Source of the DNA: JBCCEV01 sp039030125 | GTDB lineage: Bacteria; Pseudomonadota; Gammaproteobacteria; Ga0077536 | Direction: 5' to 3' | NCBI GenBank assembly: GCA_039030125.1 | Contig: JBCCEV010000057.1 | Span: 1-23,634 of the forward strand | Length of the DNA stretch: 23,634 nt | Part shown: one piece after another, positions 1-8,389 of the stretch | How the letters are laid out: the number at the start of each line of letters is the position of its first letter | How positions within the stretch are numbered: position 1 is the stretch's first letter | Made by a program: the position numbers and the translations under genes | Notes under the pieces: model-generated | Told to the model about the DNA's origin: nothing | Database searches by the model: none | What the model saw: the letters and a program-made list of their open reading frames with translations, nothing else

Positions 1-221
1 CCTCATTCACAACATCAAGCTTTGGTACTGCAGAGTTTATTGGGTTTATTAGTAGCGCCGCGTTCAATCGAGTTGAGGTTCGCGAAAACGATGGTGGTGC
101 AAACAGCGATGAATTTTTTCAATTTTTCACCGCAACCGCAGTTCCTGAACCCACAACGCTGGCGTTAATGGTTGGGAGCCTGGGGCTGCTAGGCTTCGGT
201 CGCAAACCTCAGGTGAGCTAG
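1..221 (+). CDS. PEP-CTERM sorting domain protein, C-terminal fragment
   Basis: An open frame enters from the left edge (codons start at base 3) and stops with TAG at 219-221, giving about 72 residues. The end has the three-part PEP-CTERM signal: VPEPTTLAL, a hydrophobic stretch (LMVGSLGLLGF), and a short basic tail (GRKPQVS). Such tails direct exported proteins to exosortase (EpsH/XrtA-type), which cleaves near the PEP motif in the inner membrane; substrates usually go to the surface or the exopolysaccharide matrix. The rest of the fragment is polar and rich in Ser, Asn and Phe, typical of a secreted beta-rich ectodomain, but its function cannot be read. The gene converges on the MocR gene 49 bases away. 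No exosortase gene is in this window. Confidence 0.85.
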   Translation, partial: SFTTSSFGTAEFIGFISSAAFNRVEVRENDGGANSDEFFQFFTATAVPEPTTLALMVGSLGLLGFGRKPQVS

Positions 222-270
222 CCACCAACCGGCGGGCCGCGTTCACTCGGACGCCGCCTGGAACTCAGGC

Positions 271-1782
271 TCATAGCGCGCGAGATGACTTCTCAATAAT
301 CTTAGTCAAAGTTTTTATTGCCGCTCCGTACTTTTTTTGCGGGACGCTCGTATAGCCCAGTATTAACCCATGTTTTGGCGGTGTACCTAGATACATCGGT
401 GAGAGAGGGGCTGCTTTTATGCCCTCCTGTTTTGCTGCCGCCGATATCGCGACGTCGTTACGGGCATCAATGTATGCCAGCGCTTGCATACCGGCATCTC
501 GAAATTGGACCGTGAGGCGGTTTCGCGCGTATCGATCAATCGAATCTCGAAGCGCGTTTTGGCGTTTGCTATATAAGGTCCGCATTCGGCGGACGTGCGT
601 TGCGAAATGTCCCTCCTCTATGAAATCCGCGAGTGCGGCCTGAACGAGTTGCGCACTTTCCTGACCCGTTATCTGCACAGCTTTTCCAAAATTTTCGACG
701 AGTCGCTCCGGAACAACGAGATAGGCCAGACGCAAGCCGGGAAACATTGTTTTGGAGAATGTCCCGACGTAGATAACTTGGCCGCGCTCATCGAGACTCT
801 GCAATGCAGTCAAGGGTTGCCCACGGTATCGATATTCACTGTCGTAATCATCTTCGATGATCCAAGCATTACATCTTCGTGCCCAATCAAGTAGAAGCAG
901 TCGTCTATCAAGACTCATCATCGTACCGGTCGGAAATTGGGACGAGGGTGTGACGTAAATTAGGCGCGGTGTTTCTTGCCCCCGCGTTTTTCTGGTTATA
1001 TCCATTCCGAATTCATCAACCGGTACCGGCACGAGTCGCGCGCCAGCGCCTTGCAGCGCCATTCGCGCGCCGAGATATCCCGGATCTTCAATCCACGCAA
1101 CATCTCCTTCGTCCAACAGCAGACGTGCCGTTAGATCAATCGCCGCTTGCGCGCTGGTAACGACAATGATCTGTTTCGGATCGCAGTCCACACCTCTCGC
1201 CGGACCAAGGTGCTTGCACACTGCCGCTCTAAGCGCTGGGAGACCGCCGGAGATTGGATAGGCGATGGTATCGGTAAGTGGTTCCAAGCTGTGTCGCTGG
1301 AGTAACCGTCGCCAAATCGAGAACGGAAAACTCTCGACACAGGGCATGCCGTAAATAAACGGGGTTCCGGGTTCAATCGGCGTGGTTCTCAACGCTTCGG
1401 TGAGTCGCTTTCCTCGTTTCGAAACTCTGGCGGCGTTTTTTCTAACGCCTCGCGAGGTATCAAAGCGGCGAATGTCAACGTTCGACAGGGATGCGATCCG
1501 GGTCCCTTGGCCAACGTGGCCGACAATATAGCCTTCCGCCGCTAGCTGTTCGTAAGCCTGGATCACGGTATTTCGGCTCACGCCAAGCGTACGCGCGAGA
1601 GTGCGAGAGGGAGGTAGCCAACTATCCGCGGCCAGGTTTCCAGCTAGAACTTCTCCTCGGATGGCGCTGAACAATCGCCGGTAATTTGGTTCGCGTTTTA
1701 CTTCAGAGTCGCGCGCTTCGAACGCTCGTTGGATCTTAAAGATATCGCCCGGGTGCGGTTTCAAATTGGTCTCGAATATCAT
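271..1782 (-). CDS. MocR-family (GntR/aminotransferase) transcriptional regulator
   Basis: The 503-residue protein has the classic MocR/PdxR/GabR architecture. An N-terminal GntR winged helix occupies roughly residues 30-98 (LPPSRTLARTLGVSRNTV, then YEQLAAEGYIVGHVGQGT). A basic linker follows, then a fold-type I aminotransferase-like domain from about 140 to the end. The PLP-binding Lys is visible in GTFSKTMFPG (K344), and the cofactor-contacting Asp motif in EDDYDSEYRY. These proteins bind PLP as an effector and regulate a divergent gene, usually in B6, GABA, taurine or amine metabolism. Here the divergent gene is a pyridoxamine-phosphate-oxidase-like protein, which fits. I chose the ATG at 1782; a TTG lies one codon upstream, and no strong ribosome site is seen for either. 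Confidence 0.92.
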   Translation of the reverse strand: MIFETNLKPHPGDIFKIQRAFEARDSEVKREPNYRRLFSAIRGEVLAGNLAADSWLPPSRTLARTLGVSRNTVIQAYEQLAAEGYIVGHVGQGTRIASLSNVDIRRFDTSRGVRKNAARVSKRGKRLTEALRTTPIEPGTPFIYGMPCVESFPFSIWRRLLQRHSLEPLTDTIAYPISGGLPALRAAVCKHLGPARGVDCDPKQIIVVTSAQAAIDLTARLLLDEGDVAWIEDPGYLGARMALQGAGARLVPVPVDEFGMDITRKTRGQETPRLIYVTPSSQFPTGTMMSLDRRLLLLDWARRCNAWIIEDDYDSEYRYRGQPLTALQSLDERGQVIYVGTFSKTMFPGLRLAYLVVPERLVENFGKAVQITGQESAQLVQAALADFIEEGHFATHVRRMRTLYSKRQNALRDSIDRYARNRLTVQFRDAGMQALAYIDARNDVAISAAAKQEGIKAAPLSPMYLGTPPKHGLILGYTSVPQKKYGAAIKTLTKIIEKSSRAL

Positions 1783-1789
1783 CAATATT

Positions 1790-1807
1790 GGATCTATTTA
1801 TAGGACC
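1790..1807. promoter_or_regulatory. Candidate MocR operator
   Basis: An imperfect inverted repeat, GGatCTATttATAGgaCC, lies a few bases upstream of the MocR start and about 90 bases before the divergent gene. It is flanked by two near-identical octamers, CAATATTG at 1783-1790 and CGATATTG at 1807-1814, as direct repeats 24 bases apart. MocR proteins often bind direct repeats with an embedded dyad in the shared intergenic region and repress themselves. The repeats are seen directly; their function is inferred. Confidence 0.4.
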
Positions 1808-1897
1808 GATATTGCCGCAAAATCCATAGTACGCATAGCAATGCGACGGCAAAAACTACCCACCGTCTTGATCCGGAAATTTCACGAGGGACATCCA

Positions 1898-2542
1898 ATG
1901 GTTGAACAAACAGCTAGAACTAAGCTGAATAGACTTGCGGAGCGCGCGAGTTACGACGAAGCAACGATTTATAAGATTCTCGATGCAATGCCAATGTGCC
2001 ATGTTGCGTATCAATATGACGGGAAGCCTGCCATCGTGCCGACACTGCAGTGGCGCGAGGATAATCGCGTGTATTGGCATGGTTCCACCGGCGCGAACTC
2101 AAACCTTCATGGCCCGAAACACGAGGTATGCATGAATGTCTGTATTTTCGACGGGCTGGTCTTGGCGCGCTCGGCTTTTTTTCATTCGGCTAACTTTCGT
2201 TCCGTCACCATCTTTGGCGTTCCCGATCCGGTTAGTGATCATGAAGAGAAGGAACAAAAGCTGAAGAATTTTGTGGAGAGCTTGTACCCTGGCAGATGGG
2301 ACAAACTTCGTCCCGTGAAAGCAAAGGAAATACGCGCGACGTCTATCTTGTCTCTCGAAATCTCGGAAGCATCTGCGAAAGCCCGCTCGGGACCCCCCGG
2401 CGATGAGGAAGAAGATTACGGTGTTGAGGTGTGGGCGGGCGTATTGCCAATTCAGCAAAGCATCGGCGCTGCGATCCCGGATACCAGGATGATTGCTGGC
2501 GTAGAGGCTCCGTCTTATTTAAATGAACGTACATTTGACTAA
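1898..2542 (+). CDS. Pyridoxamine 5'-phosphate oxidase-like FMN-binding protein
   Basis: The 214-residue protein resembles the FMN-binding split-barrel family (Pyridox_ox_2 type). Typical stretches are the N-terminal YDEATIYKILDAMPMCHVAY, then KPAIVPTLQWREDNRVYWHG (phosphate/FMN side) and CMNVCIFDGLVLARSAFFHS, with the later half containing ESLYPGRWDKLRPVKAKE. Members bind FMN or other flavins; many are uncharacterised oxidoreductases, so true PNP oxidase activity is not claimed. The start at 1898 is chosen because GAGG at 1885-1888 sits at proper spacing; the open frame extends 44 codons further upstream but through the regulator's promoter region. It is divergent from the MocR gene, a pairing that is common and suggests direct PLP-responsive control. 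It could also supply reduced flavin to the luciferase-like enzymes nearby, but this is speculation. Confidence 0.85.
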   Translation: MVEQTARTKLNRLAERASYDEATIYKILDAMPMCHVAYQYDGKPAIVPTLQWREDNRVYWHGSTGANSNLHGPKHEVCMNVCIFDGLVLARSAFFHSANFRSVTIFGVPDPVSDHEEKEQKLKNFVESLYPGRWDKLRPVKAKEIRATSILSLEISEASAKARSGPPGDEEEDYGVEVWAGVLPIQQSIGAAIPDTRMIAGVEAPSYLNERTFD

Positions 2543-2740
2543 ACGGCGGGCGCTCTGCGAAACCGCGAACGCTGCGCATCGTCCGCAATCACTGTTACCC
2601 CGCCAAAATAAACGGGTACAGCATCGAACTCCCGAAGCCGCCAACCGGGTGAGGATCCCCGATATTGGCGCCTCCACTTTTGCGAGTAAGCGGCCTATGA
2701 TGTATCGAAGCTTTCAGTCGTTGCCACCAACCAATTCACC

Positions 2741-3580
2741 TTGCCAAATCAATCACAAGGAGAAGTCGATCGAATCTACGGATCGGCTAATCTGACCGAG
2801 CGAATTTTCGCTGCCTTAGAGCGATCGGGTTTAGATATCTCCCAACTGAACCGGGAAGCGCTCTCCGCGTTCGACGAATTTCATGCGGGAGGCATTGGGG
2901 CGACTCGTCAGATGGCGGGCCTTGCCGAACTGGCGCGCGGCGCGCGCGTGCTTGATATCGGCAGCGGCGTCGGGGGTCCGGCCCGCACGCTCGCGGCTGA
3001 GTGGGGATGCATGGTGACGGGGATCGACGTAACCGCCTCGTTTTGTGACCTCGCCCGAGAACTCAACACCCGCGTTGGCCTCGATGATCGGATCACTATC
3101 GAATGCGCGGACGCGATCACGATGCCGTTTGAGACCGCCTGCTTTGATGTCGCCTGGGCGCAATATTCACTGCCGAGCATTCCCCGCCAAGATGAACTGT
3201 TCGCGCAGATCGCCCGAGTGCTAAAACCGGGTGGGGTTTTCGTCTTTGAAACCTTATGCGCGGGTTTGGGGGGTGAGATCCATGTGCCGGTGTTTTGGGC
3301 CGATACGCGAGCGGCCAATCATATTCGCGATCCCAAAACCACGCGCGCGAGCCTCGAAAATGTCGGATTCACGCAGATCAGTTTCGAGAATCTCACCAGC
3401 GAGGTTTTGCAGTCGGCCCGGCTTCGCTTGGAGCAAGCCAAGGGCAAGAATGAAAGTGACGAGTTATGGCTTGGATTGATTGTGCCCGACCGTCCGATCG
3501 AGAAAATGCAGAACTCAATCCTTAATAGCGAACAGGATCGAACGCGCGTCATGCGCGGGATTTTTCGGCGCGCCAGTTGA
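2741..3580 (+). CDS. SAM-dependent methyltransferase (class I)
   Basis: The product is 279 residues. Motif I is clear (VLDIGSGVGGPARTLA, about residues 70-85), followed by the acidic end of strand 2 (VTGIDVT), the motif II region (FDVAWAQYSLPSI) and LKPGGVFVFETL. The N-terminal lead (DRIYGSANLTERIFAALERS) is typical of a small family near ubiquinone/glycine-type methyltransferases; the acceptor is unknown. The TTG at 2741 is used because the family's N-terminal region begins close to it and no in-frame ATG precedes the conserved part. A good ribosome site (AAGGAG at 2757-2762) lies downstream of that TTG with no standard start codon after it, so the true start is uncertain. It converges on the luciferase-like gene with a 10-base gap. 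Confidence 0.85.
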   Translation: MPNQSQGEVDRIYGSANLTERIFAALERSGLDISQLNREALSAFDEFHAGGIGATRQMAGLAELARGARVLDIGSGVGGPARTLAAEWGCMVTGIDVTASFCDLARELNTRVGLDDRITIECADAITMPFETACFDVAWAQYSLPSIPRQDELFAQIARVLKPGGVFVFETLCAGLGGEIHVPVFWADTRAANHIRDPKTTRASLENVGFTQISFENLTSEVLQSARLRLEQAKGKNESDELWLGLIVPDRPIEKMQNSILNSEQDRTRVMRGIFRRAS

Positions 3581-3590
3581 ACAACGGGTA

Positions 3591-4745
3591 TCAGGTGACA
3601 GCCTCGCCCAACTGAGGCACCACCTCATCAACGAACAGTTGCATACTGCGCATCGTTGCTTCGTGCGAAAGCCCGGGCCAATGACAGTTTAATAAGACTT
3701 GCTCGACGCCGAGTTCGCCCTCGAGTTCTTGCATCTTCTCCGCCACTTGGTCGGGGGTGCCGAACAGCAGGCTGCGATCGTTGACGAAGTCGAAATCAAG
3801 CTCGGCCTCCAAAGCGGCGCGCCGGGCTTCGGACAGTGTTTCGCCAGGCTCTAAGTAGATTGATGGACCACGCCAGTTGCTGAAATTAAGCGTCCCCATC
3901 ACCGCCTCTTCGGCCAATGCCCGCGCCTCTTTTTCGCTCGGCGCCACAAATAGGTCGCGCATGATCCCGCAGCGCGCACCGGGGTCAAGACTTTGTCCGC
4001 TCGCGGCCTCCGCGGTTTCCCGGTAGCGTTCAAATTTTTCCTTCAGCGCGCTCACCGGCGGTCGCCACATAATGATGCCGAGATCGTTTTGTGCCGCGAA
4101 CTCAATGGACCGATCGCCATCCACCACCTGCCACATCTGCGGGCCCGGTCGCTGCAGGGGTTGCGGATAGACAGAAATTTTGGCCATCTCGCCGGTGTCG
4201 GCGTCGATGTAGTCGGGCAACTCAACGGTATGTGCGCGATCAGTCTTGAACCCCGGCGTGGGGAAGGTGTACATGCTGCCCTGATAAGCGAAGCGCTTTT
4301 GTGAAAACGCGAGCTTGAGAATATTCAGCGTGTCTTCGAAGACCTGGTAGTTCTCTTCTGGCTTGTTTGGATCCGCCGCGGGATTGAGATTCAAGCCTTC
4401 GATACCGTAGTTTCCACGTCCCAGTCCCAATTCGACCCGACCGCCACTTAACTGATCAAGTAAGGCGACGTCTTCGGCCAGGCGCAGCGGGTGCCAGAAG
4501 GTGATGATTGCCGCAGCTAAGCCAATGCGGATCCGTTCGGTGCGCGCGGCGATGTCTGTTCCCATGACTACGGGGTTGGGCAACATTTCGCGGCCCCATA
4601 GGCTGAAATGATGCTCGGCAAACCAGATGGTGTGGAAATCGTGGCGCTCGCAAAACATCGCCAGGTCGCGAACCTCTTCAAGAACGTCGAGGTAAGGGCG
4701 CTCCTGATTGAGGTTCGTGGGGTTACAAAAGTAGCTGATTTTCAT
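3591..4745 (-). CDS. LLM-class (luciferase-like) flavin-dependent oxidoreductase
   Basis: The 384-residue protein has the bacterial luciferase TIM-barrel signatures: TIWFAEHHF (41-47 region), HPLRLAEDVALLDQLSGGRV (from about 85) and ELGLGRGNYG. Members use reduced FMN or F420 to oxygenate or reduce small molecules; FMNH2-dependent monooxygenase activity is most likely in this context. The C-terminal part includes LLFGTPDQVAEKMQELEG, the usual helix before the last strand. The start at 4745 gives MKISYFCNP, the normal family N-terminus; an upstream in-frame ATG at 4808 would add 21 unrelated residues. The gene is divergent from the aldo/keto reductase (about 124 bases between starts). No flavin reductase partner is adjacent. 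Confidence 0.9.
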   Translation of the reverse strand: MKISYFCNPTNLNQERPYLDVLEEVRDLAMFCERHDFHTIWFAEHHFSLWGREMLPNPVVMGTDIAARTERIRIGLAAAIITFWHPLRLAEDVALLDQLSGGRVELGLGRGNYGIEGLNLNPAADPNKPEENYQVFEDTLNILKLAFSQKRFAYQGSMYTFPTPGFKTDRAHTVELPDYIDADTGEMAKISVYPQPLQRPGPQMWQVVDGDRSIEFAAQNDLGIIMWRPPVSALKEKFERYRETAEAASGQSLDPGARCGIMRDLFVAPSEKEARALAEEAVMGTLNFSNWRGPSIYLEPGETLSEARRAALEAELDFDFVNDRSLLFGTPDQVAEKMQELEGELGVEQVLLNCHWPGLSHEATMRSMQLFVDEVVPQLGEAVT

Positions 4746-4869
4746 CGCAGTACTAGGCGGGATGCTATGCGGCTCGTGGGTATCACCAAAGTTTACGTCA
4801 ATGTACATGCAGCGACTACTGTGGCAGATTCGAGTTCGTTCAAACCGTCATCAAACAACATCATTGACT

Positions 4870-5847
4870 ATGGATTACGTCTCGCTCGGCACAACACCGC
4901 TGCAAATTTCTCGTCTTGGCCTTGGAGCGATGGGCTTTGGTGACACCGCCTGGCGTTCATGGGTTTTGGACATCGATCAGGCGCGGCCTGTTTTTGAACG
5001 CGCGGTGCACAGAGGGATCAACTTTTTTGATACCTGTAATTTCTATTCAGGGGGGGAGAGTGAGCGGATCCTGGGACAGTTACTGCGCGAAACCGGCCAA
5101 CCACGCGAAGAGGTGGTGATTGCCACTAAGTTCGGCATGCCGATGCCTAACGCGCCCGAAACCAAGGGCTATAGCAGAAGTGCCGCCGTTGCCGCGATCG
5201 CGGGATCTCTGGAGCGTTTGGAGTTGGACTATGTCGATCTTTATCAAACCCACATCTGGGATCCAGATACCGATCTCGAGGAATTGATGGCCGTACTCGC
5301 CGAGCTTATCGACCAAGGGAAGGTTCGTTACGCCGGTGCTACCGACATGCCGAATTGGCAATTTGTGAAGGCCAATGGCATCGCCCAATCCCACGGCCGC
5401 CCGTCATTCTCATCAATGCAGAATCACTACAATCTGGTGTGGCGCGAGGACGAAGCGGAAATGATCCCCTATTGCCGCGCCGAAGGGATCGGCTGGATCC
5501 CCTACAGTCCGCTGGCCCGCGGGCTTTTGTGTGGGGCGAGCCGGCTGGCGGCGGGGCAACGCACGGAAAGACTAAAAACCGATGAGTACATCGATATTTG
5601 GTACGGCCGCGAAGCCGATCGGGCATTGATATCCCGGGTCGATGAGGTGGCGCGCAAACACGGCGCGAAGCCGGCTCAGGTGGCGCTCGCCTGGGTATTA
5701 TCGCGCGAGCCTAGTGTCGCGCCGATCTTCGGCGCGCGCACACCGGCCCAAGTTGATGAAGCGGTCGAGGCACTCGATCTTAAGCTCGACGAGAACGACG
5801 AAGAACAGCTCACGGCCGCTTATGTACCGCGTTTGCGAGGTTCGTAG
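4870..5847 (+). CDS. Aldo/keto reductase
   Basis: The 325-residue protein is a full-length AKR TIM barrel. The catalytic tetrad is present: D54 and Y59 in FFDTCNFYSGGESE, K87 in ATKFGMP, and H128 in YQTHIWDP. The NADPH-binding C-terminal region contains IPYSPLARGLLCG and PAQVALAWVLSREPSVAPIFGA. It resembles the subfamily reducing aldehydes or ketones on small metabolites (YccK/Gfo-like voltage-channel-beta type AKRs). The start at 4870 (MDYVSLGTTPLQISRLGLG) matches the family; the frame continues 36 codons upstream into the divergent promoter region. It converges on the aldehyde dehydrogenase with only 8 bases between stop codons, so the reductase and dehydrogenase may act on related carbonyl intermediates. 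Confidence 0.92.
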   Translation: MDYVSLGTTPLQISRLGLGAMGFGDTAWRSWVLDIDQARPVFERAVHRGINFFDTCNFYSGGESERILGQLLRETGQPREEVVIATKFGMPMPNAPETKGYSRSAAVAAIAGSLERLELDYVDLYQTHIWDPDTDLEELMAVLAELIDQGKVRYAGATDMPNWQFVKANGIAQSHGRPSFSSMQNHYNLVWREDEAEMIPYCRAEGIGWIPYSPLARGLLCGASRLAAGQRTERLKTDEYIDIWYGREADRALISRVDEVARKHGAKPAQVALAWVLSREPSVAPIFGARTPAQVDEAVEALDLKLDENDEEQLTAAYVPRLRGS

Positions 5848-5855
5848 CGGCGCCG

Positions 5856-7337
5856 CTATTGCATCACAAAGGGGTCTGCAATCGGCTCGGCGGAGGTGTT
5901 AATCCACACCGTTTTCGCCCGCGTGTAGTCATGGATTGCGTCCAGCCCAGATTCACGTCCGAACCCGCTTTCCTTATAGCCCCCAAATGGTGCGATAGGC
6001 GACACCACGCGGTAAGTATTCACCCATACGATCCCCGCGCGAATCGCCTTTGAAACGCGCAGCGCACGCCCAACCTCACGCGAGAACACCCCGCTGGCAA
6101 GCCCAAAGCGGGTGTCATTGGCGAGCGTGATGGCTTGGGCTTCGGTTTCAAATTCGAGCACGCTGACCACCGGCCCAAAGAGTTCATTGCGGACAATATC
6201 GAGGCTTTGATCGGGACACTCGACAATGGTTGGTTCGAAATACCAGCCTGAGCTCAGCGAAGTCGGACGCTTGCCACCATGGGCGATGTTCGCGCCGTTC
6301 GAGCGCGCGCCGGCCAGCGTGTTTTCAATATTCCGCATCTGGCCAAGGGTCGCTAAGGGCCCCATCTGACTGTGGTCATCAAGGGGATCGCCGATCTGGA
6401 TGGCCTCGGCCTTGGCAACAACGCGGGCCAGCAGCTCTTCTTTCAGGTCTCGGTGCACCAGTAGTCGCGAGGCCGCGACGCAGCTTTGTCCACTCGCACT
6501 GAAAATGCTGAGCAGTACGCCGTTAGCGGCACTTTCGATATCGGCATCGTCAAAGATCACCAGAGGCGACTTGCCACCAAGCTCCAACGATACTTCGGCA
6601 AAGTTCTCGGCGGAATTGCGTATGACGTGACGCGCGGTGTCCGGGCCACCGGTAAAGCTGATCCGGGCCACCAGCGGATGAGCCGTTAACTCGCGGCCGC
6701 AAGGCTCGCCAAAGCCGGTCACGATATTGATCACCCCGGGTGGGAAATCGACCTCTTCGACGATCTTCGCGAACTCAAGCATCGGCGCGGAGGCGTGCTC
6801 AGATGCTTTAAGCACCACCGTATTTCCCGCGGCAAGTGCTGGCGCGATCTTCACGGCACTGAGGAAAAGTTGCGAATTCCAAGGCACCACGGCCGCCACT
6901 ACACCCAGCGGCTCGCGCACGGTCATCGCCCACATATCGGGCTTATCAATGGGGAGTGTGTCGCCGGTTATCTTGTCGGCGAGTCCGGCGTAAAAGTTAT
7001 AGAACTCGGCAATATAAGCCGCCTGCCAACGTGTCTCCTTGAATAGCTTGCCGGTGTCGATCGTTTCGATGCGTCCCAGGTGTTCAGAGTGCTTTGCCAG
7101 CGCCTCGCCGAGCTTGCGCAGCCACTTACCCCGCTCGGTCGCGGTCATGCGTGGCCACGGCCCTTGAGTGAACGCGTCGTGCGCTGATCTAACGGCCTGA
7201 TCAACATCCGCGGCACTTGCCGCGGCGATACTCGCCCAGGGTTTTTCCGTGGCTGGGTTCATGCTCTGAAAACTCGCTTCGCCGCCGTCGGTCCATTTGC
7301 CATTGATATACATCTGGTAGTGCGGGAGTTCACTCAT
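5856..7337 (-). CDS. Aldehyde dehydrogenase (NAD(P)-dependent)
   Basis: The 493-residue protein has the full ALDH superfamily core: oxyanion Asn N154 in VVPWNSQ, cofactor Lys K177 in VVLKASEH, general base E252 in LELGGKSP, and nucleophile C286 in SASGQSCVAAS. The C-terminal ELFGPVVSV and PFGGYKESGFGRESG motifs are intact. It is closest in style to betaine aldehyde/4-hydroxymuconic-semialdehyde/salicylaldehyde-type dehydrogenases; the exact aldehyde is unknown. The start at 7337 gives MSELPHYQMYINGKW; the frame extends 10 codons further upstream. A weak GGAA site precedes it. It is divergent from the hydrolase-RutA-like operon, which suggests it oxidises an aldehyde made by that pathway. Confidence 0.93.
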   Translation of the reverse strand: MSELPHYQMYINGKWTDGGEASFQSMNPATEKPWASIAAASAADVDQAVRSAHDAFTQGPWPRMTATERGKWLRKLGEALAKHSEHLGRIETIDTGKLFKETRWQAAYIAEFYNFYAGLADKITGDTLPIDKPDMWAMTVREPLGVVAAVVPWNSQLFLSAVKIAPALAAGNTVVLKASEHASAPMLEFAKIVEEVDFPPGVINIVTGFGEPCGRELTAHPLVARISFTGGPDTARHVIRNSAENFAEVSLELGGKSPLVIFDDADIESAANGVLLSIFSASGQSCVAASRLLVHRDLKEELLARVVAKAEAIQIGDPLDDHSQMGPLATLGQMRNIENTLAGARSNGANIAHGGKRPTSLSSGWYFEPTIVECPDQSLDIVRNELFGPVVSVLEFETEAQAITLANDTRFGLASGVFSREVGRALRVSKAIRAGIVWVNTYRVVSPIAPFGGYKESGFGRESGLDAIHDYTRAKTVWINTSAEPIADPFVMQ

Positions 7338-7405
7338 TAGGTTTTCCGTTTGCTGATCGACACACAAAAAATAGCTGTTTGGAGCGCGGCATTTTCGTCT
7401 CGTTT

Positions 7406-7419
7406 CTAGTCTACACTAG
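7406..7419. promoter_or_regulatory. Candidate operator between divergent ALDH and hydrolase genes
   Basis: A dyad CTAGT-ctac-ACTAG sits 25 bases before the hydrolase start and about 70 bases from the aldehyde dehydrogenase start. It is the only clear dyad I see in this short divergent region, so it may bind a pathway regulator such as the GlxA-type protein at the end of the cluster. The dyad is seen; its role is inferred. Confidence 0.3.
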
Positions 7420-7443
7420 CGCCATGATCGGCAGCGGCGGTCA

Positions 7444-8268
7444 ATGAACACCGAAGCTTTAATCAGCTCAACGCCCGACGGTACCCGGTATGAGGATCGT
7501 GGACGTCGCGATGACTCCTATCCCATCATCTTGATCCACGGTGTGGGTCTCGATCACCGGATGTGGGATGCGCAGGCCGCGGCGCTCGCCGGCGACCAAA
7601 GAGTGCTCCGCTACGACCTGCTTGGTCATGGCGATACACCCCCAAGTGCGGAACCTGAGATCGGGATCGAGGATTTTAGCGCTCAGCTCCTGGGCGTTCT
7701 CGATGCTTGCGATGTAAGGCGGGCGATTATTGTCGGGTTTTCCCTAGGCGGGCTCATCGCCCAGCGGTTTGCCGCTGATCATCCAAATCGCCTCGCCGGG
7801 ATTGTATTAATGAGCACTGTCTACTGCCGGACCGCCGATGAACTTACAGGCGTGCGCCAACGGCTTGCATTGACCGAACAACAGGGCGTGGGAGCAATTA
7901 TCGACGCCGCCATGGCGCGCTGGTTCGATACGGCGTTTGTTCGCGATCACGCCCAAGCAGTGGCCGAGGTGCGGACACGCCTGGAAACCAACAATGAGCA
8001 GGGCTACCTTGCCGGGTACCGGGTATTTGCCAGCGCCGATCAAGCCAATGGCAGAATTTTGCGCGCTATCAATTGCCCTGCTTTGATCATTACCGGTACC
8101 GATGATCCTGGCAGTACACCAGCTATCGCCCGGCGCATGGCCGCTGACCATCCAAGCAGCGAACTCGTGTTACTCGAAGGGCTGCGACACATGGTTACCC
8201 TGGAGGCACCCGAGACAATCACCGATCTCATCGCAACATTCGCGAAACGTATCGAAGGACCGGGATGA
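7444..8268 (+). CDS. Alpha/beta hydrolase (PcaD/RutD-like)
   Basis: The 274-residue protein is an alpha/beta hydrolase with oxyanion motif LIHGVGLDHRMW (about 30-41), nucleophile S100 in VGFSLGGLIAQ, acid D220 or D221 in ITGTDDPGST, and base H249 in GLRHMVTLE. It resembles 3-oxoadipate enol-lactonase (PcaD) and aminoacrylate hydrolase (RutD). It is the first gene of a four-gene + strand run (hydrolase, RutA-like monooxygenase, PuuE-like hydrolase, PcaC-like decarboxylase), so it probably hydrolyses a lactone, ester or enamine formed after ring opening. No good ribosome site precedes the ATG. The start is supported by homology-like spacing to the HG motif. Confidence 0.88.
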   Translation: MNTEALISSTPDGTRYEDRGRRDDSYPIILIHGVGLDHRMWDAQAAALAGDQRVLRYDLLGHGDTPPSAEPEIGIEDFSAQLLGVLDACDVRRAIIVGFSLGGLIAQRFAADHPNRLAGIVLMSTVYCRTADELTGVRQRLALTEQQGVGAIIDAAMARWFDTAFVRDHAQAVAEVRTRLETNNEQGYLAGYRVFASADQANGRILRAINCPALIITGTDDPGSTPAIARRMAADHPSSELVLLEGLRHMVTLEAPETITDLIATFAKRIEGPG

Positions 8269-8389
8269 TTTTGGTGCACCGGTTTCAAATTGGGGCAAAG
8301 CGCCGATCTGATCATCGCGCGTTGATCGTTGTTCCGATATGCGGCAAATTCGAAGTTAATGCCTTCCCTGTTTTAAAGGAGCGGTTGCA

